64,000 bases of DNA, from NCBI GenBank assembly GCA_038107835.1, contig JAYNHH010000008.1:11521-75520 (forward strand), given 5' to 3'. A program made the translations under genes and the position numbers. The stretch comes from MED-G116 sp038107835. GTDB taxonomy: Bacteria > Pseudomonadota > Alphaproteobacteria > Puniceispirillales > Puniceispirillaceae. Below the pieces are notes generated by a model. It searched no databases, was not told the DNA's origin, and was given only the letters and a program-made list of their open reading frames with translations. This document shows positions 17,891 through 27,162 of the stretch, one piece after another (position 1 is the stretch's first letter; every line of letters starts with the position of its first letter).

Positions 17891-18042
17891 AGATCAGGCT
17901 CGAAAGCTGCAAAAGTGAGAGGGCAGTCTGCACTTATTTGCGGTCCAGCCGCAAGGGTGGATCAACCGGGGCCGATCGAGGTGTGGGGGATCGGGGATGA
18001 TATCGCTGGGCAGCGGTGCCATCGCACTGTAATGTAAATCCC

Positions 18043-19242
18043 ATGACAGTGAGCGAACCGGAATATGCGCGCCTGATGCGCGGCGCCCCACCCCAACTGG
18101 GCGGTCAGGTAACGCTCGCCAACTGGCGGGAGCCGGGCTTTGGCCGTTGGTCCTTCTCGCACATCCGCCAGCTGTTACCGACCGCGCCGATTGCCGCTGC
18201 TGAACAGCCCTATGAGATGCCGGAAGACCGGATGGATCTGGCAGCACTTACCTTCGGCAAGGGGCAGCGATCCCTTGACGATTTTCTGGCCGCAAGCAAC
18301 ACCGACGCCCTCATGGTCATGCGTGATGGCAGGCTGGTGTTTGACTGGTTTAGTGGGTTTGGCAACGCCGATCGGCCGCATATTGCCTTTTCTGTCTCGA
18401 AATCGCTGGCCGGCCTGCTTGTCGGCATTCTCGTCGAGGCTGGCATTCTCGACCTGGAACAGCAGCTCACCCATTACCTGCCCGAAATAGCTGGCAGCGC
18501 CTATGAAGGTGCCAGTCTGCGGCATCTGCTCGACATGACTGTTGCCTCGGCCTTTGTCGAGGATTATCTCGATACCACCGGTGTTTTCATGGCCTATCGG
18601 CGGGCATCTGCCTGGAACCCGGTTGAGGAGGGACACAGCACCGAGGGTCTGCGTGCCTTTCTGGCTGAATTGCCTGCCTCTGATGGCAATCACGGCCATC
18701 GCCATCATTATTGCTCGACGCATACCGATCTTCTCGGCTGGGTCATTGAGCGTGCGGCTGGTGGCCCGGTCGCCGACTTGCTGTCATCGCATCTGTTCCG
18801 CCCTGCTGGCACCCGCACGGAGGCCTATATCACGCTGGAAACCTATGGCGCACCGCGCCTCGCCGGCGGTATCTGCCTTGCGCCTGCGGATCTGTTGCGG
18901 CTTGCCGAGATGGTCCGCTGCCAGGGTGCGCTTGGTGGTCGCCAGATTGTTCCGGCTGGCTGGATCGCCGATTTCAGTCAGCATCAGGACCGCTCCGCCT
19001 GGCAACGCCAGACGGGCGGCGCACGCCTGTTTGATCGCGGCACCTATCGCAGCAAATGGTACCGCACCGGCCTTGCTGATGATGAAATCTGCGCGATTGG
19101 CATTCATGGCCAGTGGATCTGGATCAATCCGGCGCGTGCGGTCACGATCATCCGCATGGCCTCACATGATGTGCCAATCGACACCGAAACCGATACCGAA
19201 CTGCTCGCCGCCTTTCAGGCCATCGCCAACGCCCTTGGGTGA
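18043..19242 (+). CDS. serine hydrolase, beta-lactamase/NylB-like family
   Basis: The 399-residue protein has the S-x-x-K nucleophile motif S117-V-S-K120 in HIAFSVSKSLAG and a YCSTHTDLLG element at the position of the second motif. An IHGQWIWINP segment near the C-terminus resembles the third. This fits class C-like esterases and 6-aminohexanoate-dimer hydrolases. No signal peptide is seen. A GTG at 18016 would add nine residues; the ATG at 18043 is the conservative start. Substrate unknown. Confidence 0.85.
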   Translation: MTVSEPEYARLMRGAPPQLGGQVTLANWREPGFGRWSFSHIRQLLPTAPIAAAEQPYEMPEDRMDLAALTFGKGQRSLDDFLAASNTDALMVMRDGRLVFDWFSGFGNADRPHIAFSVSKSLAGLLVGILVEAGILDLEQQLTHYLPEIAGSAYEGASLRHLLDMTVASAFVEDYLDTTGVFMAYRRASAWNPVEEGHSTEGLRAFLAELPASDGNHGHRHHYCSTHTDLLGWVIERAAGGPVADLLSSHLFRPAGTRTEAYITLETYGAPRLAGGICLAPADLLRLAEMVRCQGALGGRQIVPAGWIADFSQHQDRSAWQRQTGGARLFDRGTYRSKWYRTGLADDEICAIGIHGQWIWINPARAVTIIRMASHDVPIDTETDTELLAAFQAIANALG

Positions 19243-19283
19243 GGGCGGGCCAGCCCGTATGCCACCCCGTCGGTGATGACGGG

Positions 19284-19673
19284 CTATTCGGTGATGACTG
19301 GTTGGCCGCTTTTTGCCCAGGCGCCAAAGCCGCCCTCAAGATCATGCACATTATCCATGCCCATCTCGATCAGGGTCTTTGCTGCCAGCGCCGAGCGCCA
19401 GCCTGAGGCGCAGACAAGGATCAGCTTCTGGTCTGTGGCAAAGATTTCCTTGTGATAGGGGCTTTGCGGGTCGGCCCAGAATTCGATCATGCCACGCGGC
19501 GCATGCACCGCATCGGCGATCTTGCCGGTCTTGGCGAGTTCGCGGACATCCCGGATATCGACGAGAACGGCCTCGCCGCTGGCCTGCATGGCGGCGGCGT
19601 CCTCGGGTGAAACGCGGGGAATCATTGCCTGCGCCTCGGCGACCATATCGGCAACATGTCTGGTGACGGGCAT
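19284..19673 (-). CDS. rhodanese-like domain protein
   Basis: The 129-residue single-domain rhodanese has the active-site loop CASGWRS with catalytic C88, preceded by VLVDIRDVRELAKTGKI. It transfers sulfane sulfur, for example from thiosulfate. The ATG at 19673 has AGGAGA eight bases upstream, better than the ATG at 19697. It is cytoplasmic and monocistronic. Confidence 0.88.
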   Translation of the reverse strand: MPVTRHVADMVAEAQAMIPRVSPEDAAAMQASGEAVLVDIRDVRELAKTGKIADAVHAPRGMIEFWADPQSPYHKEIFATDQKLILVCASGWRSALAAKTLIEMGMDNVHDLEGGFGAWAKSGQPVITE

Positions 19674-19865
19674 CACTGTCTCCTGTGCAAAAAACAACGC
19701 CGCGGATGCTATCAGATCATTTGGCGCTGCGCTCGTTCTAATTGATCACCTGTTCTAATTGATCAATTGTGGGGGCTTTCTTGCACGCGTCTTTTCTGCC
19801 TAAACTGCGGGACACTCTGGCCCTCGTCCGGATTGGATGCGGGATGGAATTGAGGGGAGATGATA

Positions 19866-21758
19866 ATGACAGATTATGCTTCGGTTTATGCAAAGGCGCT
19901 TGCGGACAGCGGTGCCTTCTGGCTTGACGCTGCGGCGGCAATCGACTGGGTGACGCCGCCCACAACCGCAATCGACAGCCGGAATGCTCCCTTTCATCGC
20001 TGGTTTCCCGATGGCGAGATGAACACCTGCCACAATGCGGTGGACCGGCATGTGGCTGCTGGACGCAGTGAGCAGAATGCCATCATCTATGATTCGCCGA
20101 TCACCGGAACCGCCTATAACCTGACCTTTGCCGAACTGCAGCGTGCGACGGCGCGCTTTGCCGGCATGCTCAGCCGCTATGGCGTCGGCACGGGGGACCG
20201 GGTGATCATCTATATGCCGATGATCCCCGAGGCGGTTATCGCCATGCTTGGCTGCGCCCGCCTTGGTGCTGTCCATTCGGTTGTTTTTGGTGGGTTTGCT
20301 GCGGCCGAGCTTGCCAAGCGTATTGATGATTGCCAGCCGCGCGTGATCATCAGCGCATCCTGCGGGCATGAACCCAACAGAATTGTCGAATATAAGCCAC
20401 TTCTTGATGAGGCCATCACCCTCGCGCGGCACAAGCCCGGTACCTGTGTCATCCATCAGCGTGAGGCCGTCACCGCCACCCTTGTTGACGGGCGTGATGT
20501 CGAATGGCATGCAGCGCATGACGGCGCGGAGGAGCTTGCCCCGGTCACGGTCAAGGCGACCGATCCACTCTATATCCTCTACACCTCGGGAACCACCGGC
20601 CAGCCGAAGGGCGTCGTCCGTGACAATGGTGGACATGCGGTGGCGTTGAACTGGAGCATGCCGAACATCTATGACACGCAGCCGGGCGAGGTCTATTGGG
20701 CCGCATCCGACATCGGCTGGGTCGTCGGCCATTCCTACATCACCTATGCGCCGCTGATTGCCGGCTGTTCGACCGTGCTGTTTGAGGGAAAGCCCATCGG
20801 CACACCCGATGCCGGGGTGTTCTGGCGGGTCATTCAGGATCACAGGGTCAAGGTTCTGTTCACCGCCCCGACAGCGTTTCGCGCGATCAAACGTGCTGAT
20901 CCCGGCGGCGAGTATCTCCAGCATTATGACACCTCCTCGCTTGAATATCTGTTTCTGGCTGGAGAGCGGGCCGATCCGGACACCATCATCTGGGCGCAGG
21001 AAAAGCTGGGCGTTCCGGTGATTGACCATTGGTGGCAGACCGAAACCGGCTGGTCGATCTGCGCCAATCCGGTGGGAATCGAGGCATTGCCGGTAAAGCT
21101 GGGTTCGCCCTCGGTGGCAATGCCTGGGTTCGAGATCGACATCCTCGATGATGCCGGCCGGCCGCGTGCCGCGGATGAGCTGGGGGCGATTGCGCTCAAG
21201 CTGCCATTGCCGCCCTCATGCCTGCCGACCATCTGGGGTGCGGATGAGGCTTTTGTCGAGAAATACCTGACGACGTTTCCCGGCTATTATGAAACCGGTG
21301 ATGCCGGCTATCGCGATGCCGATGGCTATCTCTACATCATGGCCCGCACCGATGATGTGATCAATGTTGCCGGTCATCGCCTTTCCACCGGCCAGCTCGA
21401 AGAGGTGCTGGCAGACCATCCCGATGTTGCTGAATGTGCGGTGATCGGTGTTGCTGATGATCTCAAGGGGCAATTGCCGCTTGGCCTGATCTGTCTCTAT
21501 CCGAATTGCGCGAAACCGGCCGAGCAGGTCTGCGCCGAGGCGATTGACCTTGTCAAAAGCCGCGTTGGCCGGGTGTCGGCCTTCAATCAGATTGTCGTCA
21601 TCGACAGGCTGCCAAAGACGCGTTCTGGCAAGGTGCTGCGCGCGACGATGGCGAAGATCGCCGACAATGTTGACTGGACGATGCCGGCAACGATTGATGA
21701 TCCGGTGATCCTTGATGAGATCACCCGGGCGCTGCAATCCATCGGCTACGCCAAATAG
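19866..21758 (+). CDS. prpE: acyl-CoA synthetase, propionyl-CoA synthetase-like
   Basis: This 630-residue ANL-superfamily enzyme has the P-loop-like A3 motif YTSGTTGQPKGVVRDNGGH, a typical propionyl-CoA synthetase sequence. The QTETGW motif follows, then YETGDAGYRD and the catalytic lysine near the C-terminus in KTRSGK. It activates propionate (or a similar short acid) with ATP and CoA. GAGGGGAG is well spaced from the ATG at 19866, while the ATG at 19860 touches it. No methylcitrate genes lie nearby, so the specific acid is not proven by context. Confidence 0.85.
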   Translation: MTDYASVYAKALADSGAFWLDAAAAIDWVTPPTTAIDSRNAPFHRWFPDGEMNTCHNAVDRHVAAGRSEQNAIIYDSPITGTAYNLTFAELQRATARFAGMLSRYGVGTGDRVIIYMPMIPEAVIAMLGCARLGAVHSVVFGGFAAAELAKRIDDCQPRVIISASCGHEPNRIVEYKPLLDEAITLARHKPGTCVIHQREAVTATLVDGRDVEWHAAHDGAEELAPVTVKATDPLYILYTSGTTGQPKGVVRDNGGHAVALNWSMPNIYDTQPGEVYWAASDIGWVVGHSYITYAPLIAGCSTVLFEGKPIGTPDAGVFWRVIQDHRVKVLFTAPTAFRAIKRADPGGEYLQHYDTSSLEYLFLAGERADPDTIIWAQEKLGVPVIDHWWQTETGWSICANPVGIEALPVKLGSPSVAMPGFEIDILDDAGRPRAADELGAIALKLPLPPSCLPTIWGADEAFVEKYLTTFPGYYETGDAGYRDADGYLYIMARTDDVINVAGHRLSTGQLEEVLADHPDVAECAVIGVADDLKGQLPLGLICLYPNCAKPAEQVCAEAIDLVKSRVGRVSAFNQIVVIDRLPKTRSGKVLRATMAKIADNVDWTMPATIDDPVILDEITRALQSIGYAK

Positions 21759-21785
21759 CAGCCTGTGCCGCTTACACTGGCCCCG

Positions 21786-23141
21786 CTACAGCTCGCGGCC
21801 AGCGCGCCATTCGCGCCAGGCCAGCGTCAGGCTGGCACCGATCGTCGCCAGCGGTTCGGGTGGTAGCTTTTTCGGCGGTGGCATCGCCAGCATTGTCTCA
21901 AGGCTCTGATGGTTGTCGCGCAGATTGCCGCTGGCAAGGTCGGCCGCCAGCATCCCCGACAGCGTTCCCCGCGCCGTGCCAAGCCCGTTCTGACAGCAGG
22001 CCGAGAACATGCCATCCTCGATCTCGCCAAAGGCCGGCACGTCATTCAGGCTCAGACACAGCTTGCCGCCCCAGCTGAATTCCATGCGGGTGCCGTCCAG
22101 CATGGCGAAGCGGGCCGCAAAACTCTTCTCATGACGCCGCATCTTGCGTGCGGCGAGCCGGTCCGGCACCTCCATATCGCTGGCATATGTTGATTGGTTG
22201 CGCACGATGATGCGGTCGCCGGAGCGCCCGGAAATGCGCCGGATGGTGCTGCCGATCGGGTCTGACGGTGTCACCCCCCAACGGGGCGCGCCGCCAAGCC
22301 GGGCAACCGCGTCACTGTCCAGCGCCTCGCTCATCGAGGCATAGAGGAACAGATGCACCAGCCGGCGTTTGAAAAAGCCGAAACTCTCGATATGTCCATT
22401 CATGGCCATGATCACCCGTGGTGCGCTGACAGCGCCACCGGCTGTCCGTGCCTGCCAGATACCATGGCTGTGCTGCATCTGCAGAACCGGACTGTCCTCG
22501 CAGATCCGTACCCGGTGTGAAAGCCCCTCGGCCAGCCCCCTCACATAGGCCGCCGGATGCAGCATCACCGTTCCCGGCGTAAAGAGACCATGACGGTAAT
22601 AGCCGGTGCCGCATCTCGCCTGCATCTGGGCCGCATCCAGCAATTCATAGGATTCGCCAAGCCGGTCCAGATGGTGGGCATAGGCGATATTGGCCGCCAT
22701 GCCCCGCGCCGTCGCCGCGCCGTTGATCTTGCCGCTCTGGCTGATGATCTCGTCATCCATTGCATATTCATCGCCGGCATCAAGGGCAAATTCAATGGCC
22801 CGCCGGTTCAGCGCCAGCTGCCTGCGGTCATTGTCCAGATTGCCGGCATAATCCTCGGAAGACAGCACATGCGGCAAATCGATCATGAAGCCTGAATTGC
22901 GACCTGCCGGGCCATCGCCGATCCGCCCGGCCTCGAGCAGCAGGATGCGCTCATCCCTGCTGGCAAGCTGTGTCAGCCGGCGCGCGGCCGACAGGCCGGC
23001 AAAGCCACCGCCGATGATCAGCCAGTCAGCCATGATGTCGCCACTCAGCGTCTGGCTGGCCGCTGCGGGCGGCAACAGGCGGTTCCAGCCGGCTGGCCCG
23101 GGATTTTTCGGCAGATTTCGGGTGATGAGCGGGGCAGCCAT
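21786..23141 (-). CDS. FAD-dependent amino-acid/amine oxidoreductase (DadA/OrdL-like)
   Basis: The roughly 451-residue DAO-family flavoprotein starts with an NLPKNPGPAGWNRLLPP leader seen in this subfamily. An FAD-binding GGGFAGLS (44-51) and ILLLEAGRIGDGPAGRNSGFM follow. It should oxidise an amine or amino acid, such as a gamma-glutamyl derivative or N-methylated amino acid. The ATG at 23141 follows AGGA at nine bases; the longer frame to 23177 is unlikely. It is divergent from the ABC binding-protein gene. Confidence 0.82.
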   Translation of the reverse strand: MAAPLITRNLPKNPGPAGWNRLLPPAAASQTLSGDIMADWLIIGGGFAGLSAARRLTQLASRDERILLLEAGRIGDGPAGRNSGFMIDLPHVLSSEDYAGNLDNDRRQLALNRRAIEFALDAGDEYAMDDEIISQSGKINGAATARGMAANIAYAHHLDRLGESYELLDAAQMQARCGTGYYRHGLFTPGTVMLHPAAYVRGLAEGLSHRVRICEDSPVLQMQHSHGIWQARTAGGAVSAPRVIMAMNGHIESFGFFKRRLVHLFLYASMSEALDSDAVARLGGAPRWGVTPSDPIGSTIRRISGRSGDRIIVRNQSTYASDMEVPDRLAARKMRRHEKSFAARFAMLDGTRMEFSWGGKLCLSLNDVPAFGEIEDGMFSACCQNGLGTARGTLSGMLAADLASGNLRDNHQSLETMLAMPPPKKLPPEPLATIGASLTLAWREWRAGREL

Positions 23142-23403
23142 GAGCGCAATCCTGATTTGCCTGCGGCCAGCTGTCATGCCAACCCTGTTTTTCTCCTCAG
23201 ATTGCGGCTTTTTTTGCTCCTGTAAACAGTTTTATAAAGCATTTCCGATCATACCATGGCTGGTCAATGCGGCTTTGCAGGCGGTGCTGCCGGTGTTGCC
23301 CGGGGTGGTCAAATCCGCCATTACATGCCGCATTGAGGCTTGTTTTAGTCTCGCAAGTCAGCCATATCTTGAACATGCGAAATTTCTGTTTTGGGAGAAA
23401 ACA

Positions 23404-24585
23404 ATGAAAAAGATTGCAATGGCAGTGCTTGCATCCAGCATGCTCGCTGCGCCAGCCATGGCGGCAGATATCAAGATTGGCGTTCTGCTTGGCTTTACAG
23501 GTCCTATTGAATCACTTGCGCCGAATATGGCCACCGCCGCCGAAATGGCGATGAAGGAAGCCAGCGATTCTGGCAACTTCATGGGTGGTGCAAAGGCCGT
23601 TTCCGTCCGTGCCGACTCAACCTGTGTTGATGCGGCGGCTGCGACTGCCGCGGCTGAGCGAATGGTCACATCCGATGGCGTTGCCGCGATCATGGGTGCT
23701 GATTGCTCAGGCGTGACAACCGCCGTTCTGCAGAATGTTGGCACGGCCAAGGGCATCGTGATGATCTCGCCATCTGCCACGTCGCCAGCTTTGTCTGACA
23801 TTCCTGACGATGGTCTGTTTTTCCGCACCGCCCCATCTGATGCCCGTGGTGGCCAGGTGATGGCCGAGGTGCTGATGGGCCGCGGTGTCAAATCAATCGC
23901 CCTGACCTACACCAACAACGACTATGGCAAGGGTCTGGCAGACAGCATTCAGGGCAGCTATGAGGCTCTTGGTGGCAAGGTTACCGTTGTTGCCTCACAT
24001 GAGGATGACAAGGGTGATTACAGCGCCGAGGTTGCCGCACTTGCCCAGGGTGGCAGCGAGCATCTGGTCATCGTCGGTTATCTTGACCGTGGTGGTAAGG
24101 GCATCATGCAGGCGTCACTCGACTCAGGTGCTTTCGAGAATTTTGCGATGTCTGATGGCATGATCGGCCCATCTTTGCCAGAGGCCATTGGCGCTGATCT
24201 GAATGGTTCATGGGGTCTGCTGCCAGGCGGTGAATCCGAAGGCTATACCATCTTTGAAAAGATGGCTGCTGACGCCGGTTTTGAAGCCACCCCTTACTCG
24301 GCTGAATCATATGACTCAGCTGCGCTGATCATGCTTGCCATGCAGGCTGCCGGTTCATCTGACAGCCAGAAAATGAAGGCAAAGGTCTTTGACGTTGCCA
24401 ACGCTCCTGGAACAAAGATCCATCCGGGCGAGCTTGGCAAGGCGCTGAAGATTCTGGCTGATGGCGGCGAGATCGACTATGTCGGTGCCCGCGAGATTGA
24501 GCTGATCGGCCCGGGTGAGACTGGCGGTGCCTATCTTGAGCAGGTCGTTCAGGACGGCAAGTTCACGACAGTCAACACACACTAA
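23404..24585 (+). CDS. branched-chain amino-acid-type ABC transporter, substrate-binding protein
   Basis: The 393-residue periplasmic protein has a clear Sec signal peptide (MKKIAMAVLASSMLAAPAMA, cleavage after residue 20) and the type I periplasmic-binding fold of LivK/Peripla_BP_6, beginning DIKIGVLLGFTGP. It binds an amino acid, amide or urea-like ligand and hands it to the LivHM channel. GGGAGAA precedes the ATG at 23404. It is the first gene of a five-gene operon. A stem-loop directly after it (24602-24631) probably keeps its level above that of the membrane parts. Confidence 0.92.
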   Translation: MKKIAMAVLASSMLAAPAMAADIKIGVLLGFTGPIESLAPNMATAAEMAMKEASDSGNFMGGAKAVSVRADSTCVDAAAATAAAERMVTSDGVAAIMGADCSGVTTAVLQNVGTAKGIVMISPSATSPALSDIPDDGLFFRTAPSDARGGQVMAEVLMGRGVKSIALTYTNNDYGKGLADSIQGSYEALGGKVTVVASHEDDKGDYSAEVAALAQGGSEHLVIVGYLDRGGKGIMQASLDSGAFENFAMSDGMIGPSLPEAIGADLNGSWGLLPGGESEGYTIFEKMAADAGFEATPYSAESYDSAALIMLAMQAAGSSDSQKMKAKVFDVANAPGTKIHPGELGKALKILADGGEIDYVGAREIELIGPGETGGAYLEQVVQDGKFTTVNTH

Positions 24586-24601
24586 ACCACTCAACGTAAA
24601 G

Positions 24602-24642
24602 GGCGATCCGGAGTTGCATCTCTGGATCGCCTGTTTGTTCTT
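24602..24642 (+). terminator. stem-loop between binding protein and ATPase, partial terminator
   Basis: GGCGATCCGGAG (24602-24613) pairs with CTCTGGATCGCC (24620-24631), 12 base pairs with one G-U pair and a six-base loop. A T-rich tract runs into the next start codon. Such a position suits 3'-end protection or partial termination that favours the binding-protein mRNA. Confidence 0.7.
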
Positions 24643-25446
24643 ATGATTAAAGTCGAAAATCTCGTAAAGCATTTCGGCGGCATCCATGCTGTCGACAATG
24701 CCTCTCTGGTCATTGAAACAGGGTCGATAACCGGGCTTATTGGTCCAAACGGCGCTGGCAAGACCACGCTTTTCAATGTCATAGCTGGTGTTTATAAGCC
24801 GACATCCGGCCGGGTTCTACTCGATGGCGATGACATCACCGGCCTTGCGCCGCATGAGTTGTTTGCCCGTGGCATGTTGCGCACCTTCCAGATCGCGCAT
24901 GAATTTTCCACCCTCACGGTCCGTGAAAATCTGATGATGGTTCCGGGTGACCAGTCTGGCGAGCGACTTATGGAGGCCTGGTTCCGGCCGGCGCATGTCC
25001 GTGATCAGGAAGCCAGCATCCGTGCCAAGGCGGATGAGGTGATTGATTTTCTGCAGATCAGCCAGGTCGCCGATGAGCTGGCCGGCAATCTGTCCGGCGG
25101 GCAGAAAAAACTGCTCGAACTTGGCCGCACGATGATGGTCGATGCGAAGATTGTCTTTCTTGACGAGGTGGGTGCCGGCGTCAACCGTACGCTGCTGAAC
25201 ACGATTGGTGATGCCATTCTGCGTCTCAACCGCGAGCGCGGCTACACCTTCTGCATGATTGAGCATGATATGGATTTCATTTCACGCCTCTGCGATCCGG
25301 TCATCGTCATGGCCGAGGGCAGCGTTCTGGCCACCGGCAGTGCCGCCGAGGTCAAGGCCAATGAAGCGGTGATCGAGGCCTATCTTGGCACCGGTATGAA
25401 AAACCGGATGGCCAGAGAGGCCGGCATGGCAGGGGGCGCGCAATGA
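24643..25446 (+). CDS. branched-chain amino-acid-type ABC transporter, ATP-binding protein LivG-like
   Basis: The 267-residue ATPase has Walker A GPNGAGKTT (34-42), signature LSGGQKKLLELGR, and the long LivG insertion after the Q-loop. Its Walker B/D-loop reads FLDEVGAGVN, with valine-glycine where most LivG proteins have proline-alanine; the catalytic glutamate is kept. It energises import together with the downstream LivF. Its stop overlaps the start of livF by four bases (ATGA). Confidence 0.9.
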   Translation: MIKVENLVKHFGGIHAVDNASLVIETGSITGLIGPNGAGKTTLFNVIAGVYKPTSGRVLLDGDDITGLAPHELFARGMLRTFQIAHEFSTLTVRENLMMVPGDQSGERLMEAWFRPAHVRDQEASIRAKADEVIDFLQISQVADELAGNLSGGQKKLLELGRTMMVDAKIVFLDEVGAGVNRTLLNTIGDAILRLNRERGYTFCMIEHDMDFISRLCDPVIVMAEGSVLATGSAAEVKANEAVIEAYLGTGMKNRMAREAGMAGGAQ

Positions 25447-26147
25447 CCTATCTTGCGGGTGAGATGATGACTGGCGGCTATGGCGGTGCCAACATTCTGC
25501 ATGAATGCAGCATCAGCGTTGACCGCGGCGAGATCGCCGTTGTCGTCGGGCCGAATGGTGCCGGCAAATCAACTGCGATGAAGGCTGTCTTCGGGATGCT
25601 TGGTCTGCGCGCCGGGCGGGTGACGCTGGGTAGCGAGGATATCACCAGCCTGAAACCCCAGGAGCGCGTTTTACGGGGAATGGGGTTTGTCCCGCAGAAC
25701 CAGAATGTCTTTACCAGCATGACGGTCGAGGAAAATCTGGAAATGGGTGCCTTCATCCGCCGCGATGACATCAGCCAGACGATGCAGCAGGTCTATGCGC
25801 TGTTTCCCGTGCTGCATGAAAAACGGCGGCAGCCTGCGGGCGAGCTGTCCGGCGGGCAGCGACAGCAGGTGGCCGTTGGCCGGGCCTTGATGACGCAGCC
25901 GCAAGTGCTGATGCTGGATGAGCCAACCGCCGGCGTTTCGCCGATCGTCATGGATGAGCTGTTTGACCGCATCATCGAGGTGGCGAAGACCGGCATTGCT
26001 GTGCTGATGGTCGAACAGAATGCGCGTCAGGCGCTGGAAATTGCCGACCGCGGCTTTGTTCTGGTACAGGGGCGCAATGCCTATACCGACAGCGGTGTGG
26101 CCCTGCTGGCCAATCCCGAGGTCCGCAGGGCGTTTTTGGGGGGATGA
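25443..26147 (+). CDS. branched-chain amino-acid-type ABC transporter, ATP-binding protein LivF-like
   Basis: The 234-residue ATPase has Walker A GPNGAGKST, signature LSGGQRQQVAVGRAL and Walker B LMLDEPTAGVSP, all canonical for LivF. It is translationally coupled upstream (four-base overlap) and separated by one base from the permease gene downstream. Confidence 0.9.
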   Translation: MTYLAGEMMTGGYGGANILHECSISVDRGEIAVVVGPNGAGKSTAMKAVFGMLGLRAGRVTLGSEDITSLKPQERVLRGMGFVPQNQNVFTSMTVEENLEMGAFIRRDDISQTMQQVYALFPVLHEKRRQPAGELSGGQRQQVAVGRALMTQPQVLMLDEPTAGVSPIVMDELFDRIIEVAKTGIAVLMVEQNARQALEIADRGFVLVQGRNAYTDSGVALLANPEVRRAFLGG

Positions 26148-26148
26148 G

Positions 26149-27162
26149 ATGACAGATATTCTGAACGCCATCGTCCTGCTTGGAAATTTTGTTCTGGTGC
26201 CGGGCCTTGCCTATGGCAGCCAGCTTGCCCTTGGCGCGCTTGGCGTGACACTGATTTACGGCATCCTGCGCTTTTCCAATCTGGCGCATGGTGAAACCAT
26301 GTCCTTTGGCGCGATGATCACCATTTTGATGACCTGGGTTCTGCAGGCCAATGGCATCAGTTTCCATCCGCTGCCAACGGCGTTGCTGGCACTTCCTGTC
26401 GGGATCATCGGCGCGGTGGCGCTGTGCCTGATTGTTGACCGCCTTGTCTATCGCTATTACCGGCAGCAGCGCTCGACCTCGTCGATCTATCTCATTGTCT
26501 CGATCGGTGTGATGCTGATCACCGGTGGTCTGATCCGTTTCATCATTGGTCCGGGTGACCGCAAGATCACTGATGGTGAGCGCTTCATCATCAAGGCGCG
26601 GGACTTCAAGGAAATGACCGGGTTGAATGAGGGGCTGGCGATCAAGACCACCCAGGGGGTTACGGTGATTGCCGCCGTGTCCGTCGTCGCCTTTGTTTTC
26701 TGGTTTCTGGGCCGGACCCGCACCGGCAAGGCGATGCGCGCCTATTCGGACAATGAGGATCTGGCGCTCCTGTCGGGAATCAATCCCGAACGTGTGGTGA
26801 TGATCGCCTGGATCATGACCGGCGCGCTGGCGACCATCGCCGGTACGCTGTACGGCCTCGACAAGAGCTTCAAGCCCTTCACCTACATGCAGCTGCTGCT
26901 GCCGATTTTTGCCGCCGCCATTGTTGGTGGTGTCGGCAATCCCATTGGTGCCATCGTTGGCGGTTTTGTCGTCGCCTTCTCCGAACTCATTATCACCTTT
27001 GCCTACCGCAAGGTGTTCATGTATCTGCTTCCGGACGGCATGGCGCCCGAGGGCATGATCCAGCTGCTGTCGACCGATTATAAATTCGCCGTTTCCTTCG
27101 TGATTCTGGTGATTGTTCTTCTGGTGAAACCGACCGGCATTTTCAGCGGAAAATCATTATGA
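26149..27162 (+). CDS. branched-chain amino-acid-type ABC transporter, permease LivH-like
   Basis: The 337-residue membrane protein has eight or so spans and the LivH hallmarks LALGALGVTLIYGILRFSNLAHGE near residues 25-48 and AYSDNEDLALLSGINPERV in the cytoplasmic coupling loop. The ATG at 26149 comes directly after the livF stop with GGGGGGATGAG as ribosome site; a longer frame overlapping livF is a shadow. Confidence 0.9.
   Translation: MTDILNAIVLLGNFVLVPGLAYGSQLALGALGVTLIYGILRFSNLAHGETMSFGAMITILMTWVLQANGISFHPLPTALLALPVGIIGAVALCLIVDRLVYRYYRQQRSTSSIYLIVSIGVMLITGGLIRFIIGPGDRKITDGERFIIKARDFKEMTGLNEGLAIKTTQGVTVIAAVSVVAFVFWFLGRTRTGKAMRAYSDNEDLALLSGINPERVVMIAWIMTGALATIAGTLYGLDKSFKPFTYMQLLLPIFAAAIVGGVGNPIGAIVGGFVVAFSELIITFAYRKVFMYLLPDGMAPEGMIQLLSTDYKFAVSFVILVIVLLVKPTGIFSGKSL

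Noticed and set aside
21786..24585. A long plus-strand frame (from 22885) fusing an N-terminal extension to the LivK-like protein
   Set aside because: The signal peptide and ribosome site at 23404 mark the real start; the upstream part is antisense to the FAD oxidoreductase gene and its leader.
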